Source: Hawksworthiomyces lignivorus
Taxonomy: Eukaryota > Ascomycota > Sordariomycetes > Ophiostomatales > Ophiostomataceae
Direction: 5' to 3'
Assembly: GCA_002917075.1 (NCBI GenBank)
Contig: NTMA01000003.1
Span: 248,001 to 312,000 of the forward strand
Length of the DNA: 64,000 bases
Shown: positions 36,540-48,065 of the stretch, in pieces
Layout of the letters: each line of letters starts with the position of its first letter
How positions within the stretch are numbered: position 1 is the first letter of the stretch
The notes under the pieces: generated by a model
What the model saw: only the letters and a program-made list of their open reading frames with translations
Told to the model about the DNA's origin: nothing
Database searches by the model: none
Translations under genes and position numbers: made by a program

Positions 36540-37476
36540 ATTTTTTTTAATTAAAAAATAAAAATAAAAATAAAAACGGGAACAAAAAGGAGGTTCAAAG
36601 AGGCGAAGCTGTTATCACGGATGGTGTACCAACAAGAAGAACACGGACAAAAAAAGGACAGGAACCACCCCCTCTTGCATATCTCCCATATTTGTATTGC
36701 ATATTTTACGTACATTGTCGTCGTCTTACAGGGAACAAGAACTTCTTCACTCAATAACTTCACAACTCTACATCAGGACATGCTAAGGCAGAGCAACGGT
36801 TCTTTGGAAAAAATTAGCGGGCGGGAGGGGAGGCTGAGAGGGACATTAAAAATTCAAAGGACGTGCATTTGGTTCAGTATGCGGCGCATCTTCCGGGTGA
36901 CTTGTAAGGCACTGTATCATAGTAGGCGAGGGACTTGGATAGGGCAAAGTCGAAGAGGCCCGCCAGCGCTGTATATATTACTACTAACTCCAATCTTTCT
37001 ATGACTCTAATCTTCTGTAAACGATTAGTTTTTCTTCTGTCCCATGTGATAAGAACAGCATGCTTCATCCAACAACTGGACGATTACTCTGCTGATTTCG
37101 ACGGAGTCGCTAAACACGCTGTCGTTTGCTGATGGCTGCACTGTTAATCCAAATCATCATATATTACCTGCTTTCGCCACGATATTCGATTGCACGCACG
37201 CCAATCTTAGCTTTTGTTCGCTGATGTTGGGTACAGTAATTCATGGTGCAGCTGAAAAGCTAGGTTAGCCCCGGAATCTGATTGGCTGGCATTTGGCTGC
37301 GATTGGTGTATTTTTAAGCAAGAAAAAAGGTTGAGCCGACGACAGCCACAACGTCACTGGTTGCTTCGGCTCTTTGGAAATCTAGCAATCGTATCTTTCG
37401 GGACGGAGAGACGACAGTATCGTATTTCTCACATAAAAGATACGATTTTTATTTCTATTGCACACACTGTTACCAG
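36540..37476. other. intergenic between CLU1 and IBA57
   Basis: About 940 bases holding the CLU1 3' UTR (A-rich just after the stop) and the IBA57 promoter. No other feature is seen. Confidence 0.5.
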
Positions 37477-38856
37477 ATGAGTGGTACACCGTGGATGGCC
37501 GTGCGGCGCAGGGTGCAGAGGGCCACCATCGCTGCCGCGCGGGGGCCGGCATCGACTCTCTGTCTGTATCCTGCCCGAGCCCAGGCTGTCTCTGGCATCT
37601 GCTGGCAGTGCCATGCGAGCCGCTCTGCGCGGTCTTACAGCAGCACCAGCAGCCGACAGAGCGATAGTAGCGGCGCTGCCTCGCCGACACTGTCTGCTTC
37701 CAGGGTGCCGCCACCGCCAGCACTTCCTGGTGCCGCGGTGATGCCGCTGGCTTCGCGCCGGCTAATCTCTGTGGCCGGCCCGGACGCGGCCAAGTTCCTG
37801 CAGGGCGTGGTCACGTCGAATATGCAGCGGCTGCAGCAGGCAGAAGACGGGGAGGCGGGGCTGTACTCGAGCTTTCTGACGGCGCAGGGCCGCGTGCTGC
37901 ACGACGTGTTTGTGTACCGCGACACGCTGGGGGCGAGCGGCAGCGGCGGCAGCGCTGACGGCAGCGACGCCTTTCTGCTCGAGGTGGACGCGGACGAGGC
38001 CGCCGTGCTGGAGAAGCACATCCGGCGGTACAAGCTGCGGGCGCGGTTTGCGGTGCGGCTGGTGGACGCGGGCGAGCTGGCGGTGTGGCACGCGTGGGGG
38101 TGCGCGAGCAGCCCGGCGCGGGCGGGCGAGGTGATTGCGCTGCGCGACCCGCGGAACCTGGCCATGGGCTGGCGGTACGTGGCGCGCGGCGGTTTGCAAG
38201 GGGCGCCCCCGACGGAGCCGGCGCGCTTCGACGGCAACATTGCCGTGCTCGCGGACGCGGCGGCCGCCGAGGCCGCCTACCGCGTGCACCGGTACCAGCT
38301 GGGCGTGGCCGAGGGCCAGCGCGAGATCCGGCGGGGCCAGGCGCTGCCGCTCGAGAGCAACCTCGACCTCATGGGCGCCGTCGACTTCCGCAAGGGCTGC
38401 TACGTCGGCCAGGAGCTGACCATCCGCACGCGCCACCGCGGCGTCGTGCGCAAGCGCATCCTGCCGTGCGTCGTGTACGGCGCGGACGGCGCAGAGCCCC
38501 CCGCAAGCTTGGCGTATGAGCCAGGCAGCGCCATCGACGCCGCCGCCATCCCCGCCGAGACCAGCATCGGCCGCGCCGGCAAGAAGGGCCGCAGCGCCGG
38601 CAAGTGGCTGGCCGGCATCGGCAACGTCGGCCTGGCACTCTGCCGCCTCGAGACCATGACCGACGTCGTGCTGCCGGGCGAGGCGGCCGCGTCCGCGGCT
38701 GCCGCCGCGGCGTCCTTCGACCCGGCCAGCGAGTTCGTGCTGAGCTGGGAAGAAGAGGTGAGCAGCGGCGGCGAGGAGGGCAAAGTTTCTACGGTCAAGA
38801 TCAAGGCGTTTGTGCCAGACTGGATACGAAAAGGCATCTTAGAGTCGGATCATTAG
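37477..38856 (+). CDS. iba57: mitochondrial iron-sulfur assembly factor IBA57 (CAF17 homolog)
   Basis: Matrix protein that, with ISA1/ISA2, helps build [4Fe-4S] clusters for aconitase and lipoate synthase. It belongs to the GcvT/YgfZ aminomethyltransferase-like family. Single exon, 459 aa. The first 60 residues are rich in Arg, Ser and Ala with almost no acid, fitting a mitochondrial targeting sequence. The YgfZ-type domain starts around 90 (PLASRRLISVAGPDAAKFLQGVVTSNM), and the diagnostic KGCYVGQE, holding the conserved Cys, lies at 306-313 followed by LTIRTRHRGVVRKR. The C-terminal part includes GNVGLALCRLE. Two Ala/Gly/Ser-rich insertions lengthen it relative to the yeast protein. It faces the J-domain gene in convergent orientation with under 200 bases between stops. 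Confidence 0.94.
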   Translation: MSGTPWMAVRRRVQRATIAAARGPASTLCLYPARAQAVSGICWQCHASRSARSYSSTSSRQSDSSGAASPTLSASRVPPPPALPGAAVMPLASRRLISVAGPDAAKFLQGVVTSNMQRLQQAEDGEAGLYSSFLTAQGRVLHDVFVYRDTLGASGSGGSADGSDAFLLEVDADEAAVLEKHIRRYKLRARFAVRLVDAGELAVWHAWGCASSPARAGEVIALRDPRNLAMGWRYVARGGLQGAPPTEPARFDGNIAVLADAAAAEAAYRVHRYQLGVAEGQREIRRGQALPLESNLDLMGAVDFRKGCYVGQELTIRTRHRGVVRKRILPCVVYGADGAEPPASLAYEPGSAIDAAAIPAETSIGRAGKKGRSAGKWLAGIGNVGLALCRLETMTDVVLPGEAAASAAAAAASFDPASEFVLSWEEEVSSGGEEGKVSTVKIKAFVPDWIRKGILESDH

Positions 38857-39050
38857 GGTCGAATCATTAACTAGGCCAATTTTTTTTGAACTTGGAAACA
38901 TTCTGTAGTATATGATTAGAAAACTATGTCCGTTTTGTGTGTTCACGGACGGAGGGGTATCATTGTCTATATATATAGCAAAACGCAGCAAAATCCCAAT
39001 CACTTTTCTCATGACCCTGTCCAACATCTCGTCCCTGGTCAAGTACCGTA

Positions 39051-40028
39051 TTACCCAACTGTATCCATTGGTACATCGACTGTATGAGCAGATGGGACCG
39101 GTGCAAACTTAGGCACGCGCGTGATAAACTTGCGCACTTCTGGGTCGTCAATGTCTTCCCACTGTGGATCGAACGCCGGTATATCCGCACTTGTGCCGTC
39201 TGCCTCGGCCTGTCGTCGCCTCTCCGCTTCACCGGCTGCGCGGAGCCGCTCCATGGTGTATGCAAACAGCGGCCGTTGCTGAATGGGCGCATCCTCTGCC
39301 GCAGCCGCTCCCTCTCCCCCAGCTTTCTTCCTCTTGAGCAGTTTCCGCCACTCTGCATCGGGTAGGCTGGCGACAGCAGGCTGTGCTGTCGCAGCTGTGC
39401 TGGTAGTTTTCGGCAGCTCGCCCTTGCGCTCAGCCCGCCGCCGCGCCTTGTCCTCCTTCTCGCGCAGGCGGCGCTCGAGCTCTGCGATCCGCTCGTCCTC
39501 CCGCTGCCGCAGCCAGTCCTGCGCCTCCTGCTCCCGCTGCTGCCGCTCCGCTGCTCGCCGGCGGCCCGCCTCGCGCAGCTTCTCGCGCTCAGACGACAGC
39601 GGCGCGCCGCCGTCTGCCGGAGTAGCGGGCGCAAAGGGGGCGCCTCCTGCCCTGGCCGCTGCTGCGCCGCCCGTCACGTCGGCGTGGGCCCGCTCGGCCG
39701 CCTCCAGCTCGTCCTTGAAGCGCCGCCGCTCGGCGCTCATCTGCTCCGACTGCAGGCGGCGCTGGGCGGCGGCCGCGCGCGCCGTGTCGTAGACCTTGCG
39801 GGCGGCCTCGTCCACCAGCACGTCGCGCGCGTGCGCGAACCGCTCGTACAGCGCCGGGTCGTAGCGGTCGCCCGCCTTGTCCGGGTGGTACTTGAGGCCC
39901 TTGCGCCGCCACGCGCGGTGCACGTCGTCCCGGCCCGCCGTGACGTCCACGCCTAGCAGCTCGTACAGGTCGACGCCCGCTGCAGCGCTCTCGCGCGCAA
40001 AGGCGACCGTGTCCGCCTTGTCGTCCAT
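39051..40028 (-). CDS. J-domain (DnaJ-type) protein, possibly Cwf23/DNAJC17-like
   Basis: Hsp70 co-chaperone by domain content. Single exon, 325 aa. The J domain occupies about residues 19-85, DLYELLGVDVTAGRDDVHRAWRRKGLKYHPDK, with the HPD tripeptide at 48-50 needed to stimulate Hsp70. It is followed by a long Arg/Glu/Ala-rich helical stretch (about 90-235, for example RERRLREKEDKARRRAERKG), likely a coiled coil. An N-terminal J domain plus charged coiled coil is the layout of spliceosomal Cwf23/DNAJC17-type proteins, and the piece ATAQPAVASLPDAEWRKLLKRKKA near 240 resembles the linker seen in that group. I see no clear RRM, so the assignment is tentative. A cytosolic type III J protein is the alternative. 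Confidence 0.87.
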   Translation of the reverse strand: MDDKADTVAFARESAAAGVDLYELLGVDVTAGRDDVHRAWRRKGLKYHPDKAGDRYDPALYERFAHARDVLVDEAARKVYDTARAAAAQRRLQSEQMSAERRRFKDELEAAERAHADVTGGAAAARAGGAPFAPATPADGGAPLSSEREKLREAGRRRAAERQQREQEAQDWLRQREDERIAELERRLREKEDKARRRAERKGELPKTTSTAATAQPAVASLPDAEWRKLLKRKKAGGEGAAAAEDAPIQQRPLFAYTMERLRAAGEAERRRQAEADGTSADIPAFDPQWEDIDDPEVRKFITRVPKFAPVPSAHTVDVPMDTVG

Positions 40029-41464
40029 GGAGGGCGACGTGTTTCTGTCGGAAAGGTCTCGTTGAATACGCCGGGATGTAGTGGAATGTACGCGTGTGTG
40101 TTTGTGCGTGTGCGTATATGTGATTGCGGAATCGAGAGTGAGGCAGAGAGAGGCGACAATACAGAAATTGTAGAATGAAAGAAAACGCCGATAAGATTTT
40201 CTTTGGTGCCTGGAAAATTCAAGAGGGGCAAACTAAAGTGTTCCTTTGCCAATTAACGCGCTGACGCGTTAGTGGTCGCGGCCACTAAACTCCGCTACGA
40301 CTGGCCGCCTAAGCCTAAAAGCAGCTCAGCCTTTTCTGCTTTTTTACAACATGCTCTACTGGCATAACTTATATATGAATACGTTCCGCCACCTGCATAC
40401 TGAACAGCCCTGGAAGTTACGAAAAGCACCCGGCAGCTCCTTCCCTGCTGTCATCAGAACATGTCCACTCAGTTGAAACCCGAAGCTTCCCAAAGCGGCT
40501 TCGTTTGAGACGTTCTTTCCTCATACGAAGACGCTCAGCCCCCGTCGCCCACCTGTTGCTGCATCAACGCTATACAGCAGTGGGGAATGGGAGAATTACA
40601 GCGGGCTTCGTGAGATGAGCGTTGCCCTGGGCGCCCGCGAAGTAGGTGCTGGAGACGTCTCTACGAACAATTAAAACTTGTGAAAGAAAGTCATTATGTG
40701 GGAGAAATTGAAATTGTAAAACAAGAAGAGAAGAGAAGCGTAGAGCTCACGGAAATCCTACGATTTAGGACGTATCTAAATGGGTGTATAAGAGAGCTGC
40801 TAAGGATGTTCAACTGCCCAAGAATTAGTGGAAGCTGACAGTGGATTACAGTTGGTTGCAGCGGGCTCCCGCGGAGATTAGTGGATACTTTCAGGGCACT
40901 CCACTGGAACAACCCCCGCGGCAACTTCTTACCTCTGCGGGAAGTCGACGTTGCCCAGCCGACGGCAGTCGCCCCACCCAGAGTAAACATCGCCATTAAA
41001 AGGACGGCAGGTCTGCCATTATGAACGTCAAGTTGCTCTCTTCTTTCTTCTTCCTTTCTCTCACTCATCATCATCTCCTCTTCTTCTTCATCCCTCCGCA
41101 TCCTCACACTCCTCTGTCTCGCTCTCGCTCACGCTCTCGCTTTCCAAGCATATCAAACAAACCACTATCATACATTTCACCTCGTGTCTGGGATCAATTT
41201 AAGTCCATTAGATCACTTCGCTCTTCTGCCATCTGATCGCCCCTCCGACTTGAATTTATTCAACGCCGAGGTCTATTTCGATACTTCGAACTCAATTACA
41301 GCAAAACGACATACGAAAGATACTAACCAATAACATTCCAGGAACCATTAGCTTGAGTCTCTTGGAGCTCGTTCGATTCATCGGAGAAGCTCATACAACA
41401 CACTCACACTCATCTTTATTCATTATTTGAATCACTCCTATCCTTTTGATACACATTATTCACA
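40029..41464. other. divergent intergenic between the J-domain gene and CDC20
   Basis: About 1.4 kb shared between two promoters. The part 41030-41460 is CT-rich and should be the CDC20 leader. No supported coding content is present. Confidence 0.5.
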
Positions 41465-43270
41465 ATGGCATCCGTGGCTACTGTATCAACTCCCATCAAG
41501 TCCCATGCCGGACTCTTCTCCTCTCGGACCGCTGGCGGCCGCATGCCCTTGACCCCCTCTCCTCGTCAGCGCACTGCTGCCGCTTCCAGCTACAACTCTT
41601 CTCCCTTCACACCAGAGCGCCAGTCTTCCAATGGCAATGCCAACGAGCGCATCTGCACCAAGTCCGTCTACGGCGGCAACCTGGCCTCCCACTTCAACCG
41701 TGCGTCCAAGTCCTCGTCTTCGCACCGGGACTCTCCCAAGTCCAACATTGCTGTTGGCGTTCCCACACCGCGCAAGGCGCTTGAGCTTGGCGTGTCCGAC
41801 TTTTCCTTGACTGGCACTGGCCAGCAGACCAAGACACCCAAGAAGACCAGCGTGCGCCAGAAGACCAGCAAGACTACCCTCACATACGCTGCTGCAGACC
41901 GCTTCATTCCCAACCGCGGCGCCAGCTCGGCCATTGCCAATGTCGGCTCTGGAAAGCTCGACTTCCCTGACAAGAAGCGCCCGCAGAGCCGCACCGGGGA
42001 AGCCTCCACTGTTCTCTCTTCTGCCACAGACGATGCGCTTGCCGCATTTGAGTCTCTGAACATTGACGACCGGGAAGACGACGCCGACTACACGCGCCCG
42101 TCGCCGCAGTCCATTGCGTACCAGGACTCGCTCGCCAGCGCCTGCGGCGTCAACATCAACACGCGCATCCTGCAGTTCAAGCCGGCGCCGCCCGAGTCTT
42201 CCAAGCCGATCGACCTGCGCCAGCAGTACAACCGCCCCCTGAAGCCGACCACCAACTCGGCTCAGTTCCGCCGCCGGATTGCTACCGCACCGGAGCGCGT
42301 TCTTGACGCTCCTGGTCTCGTCGACGACTACTACCTCAACCTGCTCGACTGGAGCTCCGGCAACCAGGTGGCTATCGGCCTCGAGCGGAACGTGTACGTC
42401 TGGTCCGCCGACGAGGGCTCCGTCAGCTGCCTGCTGGAGACCAGCCCAGACACCTATGTTAGTAGCGTGAAGTGGTCTGGCGACGGCGCCTACGTCGGCG
42501 TCGGCCTTGGCTCCGGCGAGGTCCAGATCTGGGACGTCGCAGAGCGCACCAAGGTGCGCAGCATGTTCGGCCACGATACCCGCGTCGGCGTCATGGGCTG
42601 GAACAAGCACCTGCTGTCGACCGGTGCCCGCAGCGGCCTCGTGTTCAACCACGACGTCCGCATTGCTGAGCACAAGGTGGCCGAGCTCGTCTCGCACACC
42701 TCGGAGGTCTGTGGCCTGGAGTGGCGCTCGGACGGTGCGCAGCTGGCCACCGGCGGCAACGACAACCTCGTGTCCATCTGGGACGCTCGGTCGCTAGCCG
42801 TGCCCAAGTTCACCAAGACCAACCACAAGGCTGCCGTCAAGGCCCTGGCCTGGTGCCCGTGGAACATGAACCTGCTGGCGACTGGCGGCGGTTCCTATGA
42901 TCGCCACATCCACTTCTGGAACACCACGTCGGGCGCCCGCGTCAACAGCATCGACACCGGCTCGCAGGTCACCAGCCTGCGGTGGAGCACCAACTACCGC
43001 GAGATCGTCAGCACCAGCGGCTTCCCCGACAACTCGCTCAGCATCTGGAGTTACCCGACCCTGGTGCGCAACGTCGAGATCCCCGCCCACGAGAGCCGCG
43101 TGCTGCACAGCTGCCTGAGCCCTGACGGCCAGATGCTGGCCACCGCCGCTGCCGACGAGAGCCTGAAGTTCTGGAAGATCTTCGAGAAGAAGGCTGGTGC
43201 TGCTGCCGGTGTTGGTGGCGCAGGCTCGTCTGCCAAGGCCGACATGGTCAAGCAGATGACCATCCGGTAA
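41465..43270 (+). CDS. cdc20: APC/C activator CDC20 (Slp1/Fizzy)
   Basis: Substrate-recruiting activator of the anaphase-promoting complex and target of the spindle checkpoint. Single exon, 601 aa. The N terminus is Ser/Thr/Pro-rich with CDK-type sites (TPSPRQR, FTPERQ, VPTPRK). The C-box is DRFIPNR at about 145-151, and a C-terminal Ile-Arg (IR tail, residues 600-601) is present, both contacting the APC/C. Seven WD40 blades run from about 285 (YYLNLLDWSSGNQVAIGLERNVYVW) to about 585, including VGVMGWNKHLLSTGARSG, the highly conserved SHTSEVCGLEWR, LATGGNDN and HKAAVKALAWCPW, which are diagnostic for the CDC20/CDH1 family. CDC20 is preferred over CDH1 because of the short N terminus and the VDDYYLNLLDWS opening; the two are close, so a tree would settle it. 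Confidence 0.95.
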   Translation: MASVATVSTPIKSHAGLFSSRTAGGRMPLTPSPRQRTAAASSYNSSPFTPERQSSNGNANERICTKSVYGGNLASHFNRASKSSSSHRDSPKSNIAVGVPTPRKALELGVSDFSLTGTGQQTKTPKKTSVRQKTSKTTLTYAAADRFIPNRGASSAIANVGSGKLDFPDKKRPQSRTGEASTVLSSATDDALAAFESLNIDDREDDADYTRPSPQSIAYQDSLASACGVNINTRILQFKPAPPESSKPIDLRQQYNRPLKPTTNSAQFRRRIATAPERVLDAPGLVDDYYLNLLDWSSGNQVAIGLERNVYVWSADEGSVSCLLETSPDTYVSSVKWSGDGAYVGVGLGSGEVQIWDVAERTKVRSMFGHDTRVGVMGWNKHLLSTGARSGLVFNHDVRIAEHKVAELVSHTSEVCGLEWRSDGAQLATGGNDNLVSIWDARSLAVPKFTKTNHKAAVKALAWCPWNMNLLATGGGSYDRHIHFWNTTSGARVNSIDTGSQVTSLRWSTNYREIVSTSGFPDNSLSIWSYPTLVRNVEIPAHESRVLHSCLSPDGQMLATAAADESLKFWKIFEKKAGAAAGVGGAGSSAKADMVKQMTIR

Positions 43271-44810
43271 AGGGCGTCACCCAGCGCTCCAGCGACACTT
43301 TTACTAACACTAACAAGTGCTCGGTTCACTCCCTCTGTAGCCAGCAATGGTAGGTATAAACGGATCCTTTTTTATTTTGGGGCATTTATATCTGGTTTCA
43401 TTGGGATTTGCAATTTGGTTTCTCTCGTATTCTTTCGTCACAATTCGACAAAGACATACTTGGGTCGTTTCAGCGCGGAGTTGGGGAGTTGGGTTGGTTC
43501 ACGAACATGAGGCAACTTGGCTGGCATTAAAGGCTCTGCGGATGGGAAATGGATACGAAACGGTCTATCTAAGCGACGAGGAATGACGATTACTGGACTG
43601 AAAACTGGGTTTTTGGTTTTTAATGAAAGTGCGCACGGCTTGCATGCAAACGGTTTAACTTTAGGTTCTGGCACGAACTATCTCGGCGAGAGGTGTGGAA
43701 GTTATAATTTAAATTGGGGAAGAAACCAAGCTCTCTTACATTGTTGTCTGCGTTCATCTCTACTGGCTCACATGTAACCCAAATGATGTATATATCTGTT
43801 GGAGTGGTGCAGTGCAATAGAGACAGTCCAGGAGAAACTTGTCCGCCTAACGCCTCTTAATTATTGCCTACCTGACGGTCAGTAGTGGAGTTTTGGACCT
43901 GTTCGGCTGATGTAATAGCATCACGTGCAGTACAATTAGCGCGTGAATCATTGAAAGTGGCGCTGGTGACTAATCAGAATCGGCAACTTAATGCGGAGTT
44001 CTGCCTGGTATTCATACTTGCAGAATACAAACCACTATTTCCTCACTATTCCACCAACCTGACGATTGCTTTTTGCCCTGAATCTCGTCTTTCTCCGCGA
44101 TCGCGTTGCGCGTCCCCCCAACGCTCGCTGAGAAGGCTATACGCTACGAAATAGAATTTTGCTTGTTACGAATCGCTTGTTTTTGAATCAGTTTTGACTT
44201 TTACCTCTGCTTGCCGCCAAGGTGTGACTACTACTTCCTACGGCTTGGCAAGACAGGCCTAGGGTGTGTCCAGGGCGGTTAAGAGAGCTGGACGTGAAGA
44301 ATAGAAACAGTTACAGAGAGGTGGTTGCAAAGTCGAGGAGAGCCTGAAAGCCGCGCATTGTACAGCTTTTGGAGAACAAGGACCGCTACAAACACCCACG
44401 ACGACAGCTTCTCGGGTCACGCACGCACGCTGCTAAGCTCTGCTCTCCTTCAGAGGAACTGCGACATCGCTCGTCCGTATAAGTCATTCAGAGGCCGAGC
44501 ATTCAAAGCTGAGGTCTCTTGTTTTGCAGAATTCGCATTTGACAGTGCAACTGGTCGAAGCGGACGAGGATTCGTTTGTCGAGGATCCGTGAACCGAGGA
44601 AAGCAATCCATCGTGAATTCCGAGTGAACGGCGCCGCGAGGAAAGCAAAGCCGACTATTCCAGACCAGAGAAATCCAAGCTAGATTCCGAAAGAGGACAG
44701 ACGGGCAGGCTTGTCGAGGGAAAATATTGCATTTCTGTGTCACAGCCGCTCAACTCTCTCACTTGGATTGTGTGCGATATCGCCATCCGATCGTCAACAT
44801 CTAGCCGAGG
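43271..44810. other. intergenic between CDC20 and the TFIIA gene
   Basis: About 1.5 kb. Immediately after CDC20 it is T-rich 3' flank; the right half should be the promoter and leader of the TFIIA subunit gene. Only short unsupported frames are seen. Confidence 0.5.
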
Positions 44811-45954
44811 ATGTCGAACACCGTGGTAGGCTCGGTCTACCAACAGATCATCGACGACGTGATCTCGACGTCGCGCGTCGACTTTGATGAAAATGGCGTT
44901 GAGGAATCCGTGCTAGAAGATCTGCGACAGGTGAGGCCTTGACTTCTCTTTAGTTTTTTGCCTTCTCTCTTCTGCTTTTTTTGGTCTTTCTTGTTCCTTC
45001 CTTTTTTTGCCTTGAGAAAATGGAAAAGACGATTTTGCCTCATGTCTACTCTCTTTCTATCGCAACTACGGCGATGGACAAGGAGATGTCGACATAAAAG
45101 TGCTTTTCCCCTGGCGACGACGGTCAGAACTTGGTGCCTCTGCTTTTCTCGCCTCGCTTTTTGGGAAAGAAAAGTTTCGGCTCTGGCTCGCCTCAGAGGG
45201 GCGGGTGGTGGGCGGTCGTGCACTATTTGGATCCCTATTTAACTTCGCCACGGAGGCCTGTTGCCCCGCTCTGCCTGGTGTTGCCTAGGGTATGGGCAGA
45301 TTTGATTGGCTGTTCTACAGCGCGCTTTCCCGGACGATCACGTGCGCTTAAGCAAGCATGCCTCTCAGAGGGTGCACAAGAAGGATCGGGCACCAGAGCA
45401 GGATGATCCTCAATTGCGTTTCCTGATGGTTTGGAAGATGAATAGTGATTGGCTGACATAGCTTAAAAACAACAGGGATGGCAGAGGAAGCTGTCCCAGT
45501 TCAACGTGGCCCAGTTCCCGTGGGATCCCAAGCCAGAACCAGAGGCAGCAAATGGAACACCCACAGCAACATCCGCGACCGTCGCCGCCTCGTCGGTCAC
45601 TGCACCGTCGCCGGCTCCGCCTTCGGCGGACAACAGCTTCTCGCAGCCTACCATGAGCCCGCTGCCAGGCTCACAAGGGCTGACCATGCCCAGCCTTCCC
45701 ATGCCGTCGTTTGAGCCGGCAGGCATGAAGGCCGAAGACGGAATCAAACTCGAGCCGGATCACAACGGTTCCGGCCTCGGCGGCGTGCCCAACGCGACAC
45801 CCGTGCCAGCGCCGGCTGTTCCCTCATTTACGCTACCGGGCGGCGGCGGCGGCGCTGCGGCACGGGCAGTGCAGCAGCTGCAGAACACGTTTGGGCAGCG
45901 CGCGGCTGCCTCGATCAACGCGATCCACGGCATGACACAGGGCGGCAACCAAGC

Positions 45955-45985
<31 letters not shown>

Positions 45986-46738
45986 GGCGGCGCGATGAGC
46001 GAGCAGCAGTACCGCGCGCAGGTGGCGGCGCGGACGGCGGCGCAGCTGAACGGCGCCAACGGCGTGGCCCGGTCGCAGATGGACGGCAGCAGCGCGGACG
46101 CCGACGAAGACGGAAGCGACCTGCCGTTTGAGGGCGTGCTCCTGCAGCAGCAGCAGGCGGGCCGGCCGCCGGTGGAGCTGGGCCGCATGGAGATTGACAA
46201 TCTGCTGCACGAGCAGATGGCGCGGCGCGCCCAGCAGATGGAGGGCGGCGGCCTGATGCTGCCGCTGCGGCAAGCCGGCGCGGGCAAGGCCAAGGGCAAG
46301 GGCAAGCGGAGAGCAGCAGCAGTCGCTGCCGCCGCCGATGCAAATCTTGTGCCTGCAGGCCACGCAAGCGGCGGTGCAATTGCGCAGATGGACGGCGTCG
46401 ATGACGACGAGGACGTCAAGGACGGGATCCTCGACGACGAGGACGCCATCAACTCGGACCTGGACGACTCCGAGGACGACAAGGACGAGGACGAGGACGA
46501 GGACGACGTCATGGGGCCTATCATGCTCTGCGTCTACGACAAGGTGCAGAGGGTCAAGAACAAGTGGTGCGTACCCGCGGTCAAAGGACTAGATGGAACA
46601 TTATGCCTTTTATCTTGTGCAAACTGCTGACTCTCACAAACTCCAAACTACAGGAAGTGCACGCTGAAGGATGGCGTCCTCACCGTTAACGGCAAGGAGT
46701 ACGTCTTCCACAAGGCGACAGGCGAATACGAGTGGTAG
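44811..46738 (+). CDS. toa1: transcription initiation factor IIA large subunit (TOA1)
   Basis: General RNA polymerase II factor that stabilises TBP on the TATA element together with the small subunit TOA2. Model join(44811..44930,45476..46566,46654..46738), 431 aa. Exon 1 (40 codons) gives the N-terminal four-helix-bundle start (VGSVYQQIIDDVISTSRVDFDENGVEESVLEDLRQ), and exon 2 opens with WQRKLSQFNVAQFPWDP, the hallmark of this subunit. The middle is a long, poorly conserved Gln/Pro/Ala linker containing nine consecutive Gln. An acidic Asp/Glu stretch then leads into the C-terminal beta-barrel, MLCVYDKVQRVKNKWKCTLKDGVLTVNGKEYVFHKATGEYEW, split by the last intron inside the Trp codon. The first intron is unusually long for this genome (545 bases). 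Confidence 0.96.
45956..45982 (+). repeat. (CAG)9 codon repeat encoding poly-Gln in TOA1
   Basis: Nine consecutive CAG codons inside the nonconserved linker of the TFIIA large subunit. Length variation here would keep the frame. Confidence 0.9.
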
Positions 46739-48065
46739 TTTTCTTGTCCTCCTTAATTGAGAAGAGGAACAAAGAAAAGGACATTCAGAACAGCCACGAC
46801 AGCCGTGCGACAGCCGTGCAGTACAAGACGAGGCAAAAATATGAAAATGGGATTTTTGTACTTGGGTGGCAGTTTTTTTTTTTTTTCCATCATGCTCTGT
46901 TCTCCGCGAGGTCCGCGAGGAGGGTCTACCTTTTTTCCGGCTTCTTACTATTCAGTAGCTTCGCTTTCTCCTGCTCTACCTGCTCTTCCTTATCTGCTTC
47001 ATCTTGCGTTCCTTTTCCCCTTTATCTCTCACGATCACAAAACAATCTAATGAAAAAAAAAAAAAAAGACGCAAACGAACTAGGTCCAGGTCCGTAAGGG
47101 ACGATCAGTGGGAAATGACAGGGGGGGATGCATCTTAAGCTGAGCATAGTTATTTTTATCCTTCGTCGTTATGTTTCGACTATTTTTTTTTCTCGGACAT
47201 CCCAATTTAGGTTCAAGGAGACAAAGGCAAGGTTCTTCGCGTTTTTATTTTTGTTTTATCTTATTATGACCAATTTTAGATGAAAAAAAGAAAAGGATAG
47301 CAAACCAACAAGAATGAATCAAAATGGAAAGGTTAAGCGTCACAGATCTGTTGGAGAAGCAAGCTAAAACAGAGCTCGTACTCAGCTCCGCTGGGGGTTG
47401 CTTGCTCGACGTGCGTGCTGCGCTGCCAGGCTGCGTCTAGACTGCTCTGCGGTGCATCCTAATGAGAAACTCCGCGGGACACGCTGCATAGCAAAAATGG
47501 AGCTTCCCCTCTCTCCGGTGGGCGTTGCAACCTTTTAGTCAGGCGATCAGCATCGCCAGCCGATTCACCTCCGGTTCGCAGCCCACGGAGAAGCCAGCAA
47601 TGAGGTGCCCCCATGGCCATAACGTGGGCGCAGAAGAGAGGGCTCGTAGTTCACAACGTGGAAAGTCTGCCCAAAACGGAGAAAAATGAAAATAAAAGTC
47701 CACGAGCTATTATTCTCAAGGAGCCAAGCTACGACTCTTTTGGGGGCGGGACCGACCACGGACGGCACTCGCTGTTTTCTGAAATCGAGCTCCCCGCACC
47801 AACTTCGGTTGTCGGAGAAGAAGGACGCGCACACGCTGAATTAGAGCAGAGGCCAGAATACAAAGTAAAGTATCGTGTTGGGAATAACATTTTTGTTTTT
47901 ATTTCACGATCCGTAATAAAAGGGAGCTTTTGTCTTCTCGTCCTCGCGCAGTTTTTCCGCTTGTAGTTTTTCTTCCTCGACTGTGCTCTCTTCTTTTTCT
48001 GAACCCCCCTCAGGTCAACAACTCATCCTCTCTTACCCTAATCCCCACCTCATTTTCTGATCGCC
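46739..48065. other. intergenic between TFIIA gene and L-arabinitol dehydrogenase
   Basis: About 1.3 kb with several homopolymer runs (T at 46874-46886, A near 47053-47067). The right part, 47890-48060, is T/C-rich leader sequence before the dehydrogenase start. No gene supported. Confidence 0.5.

Noticed and set aside
41366..41394. GTTCGATTC resembling a tRNA B box
   Set aside because: No A box or cloverleaf pairing could be placed around it, and it lies in the CDC20 leader.
45760..46524. 254-codon Ser/Cys-rich minus-strand frame
   Set aside because: Reverse reading of the CAG and GAC/GAG codon runs in the TFIIA subunit gene.
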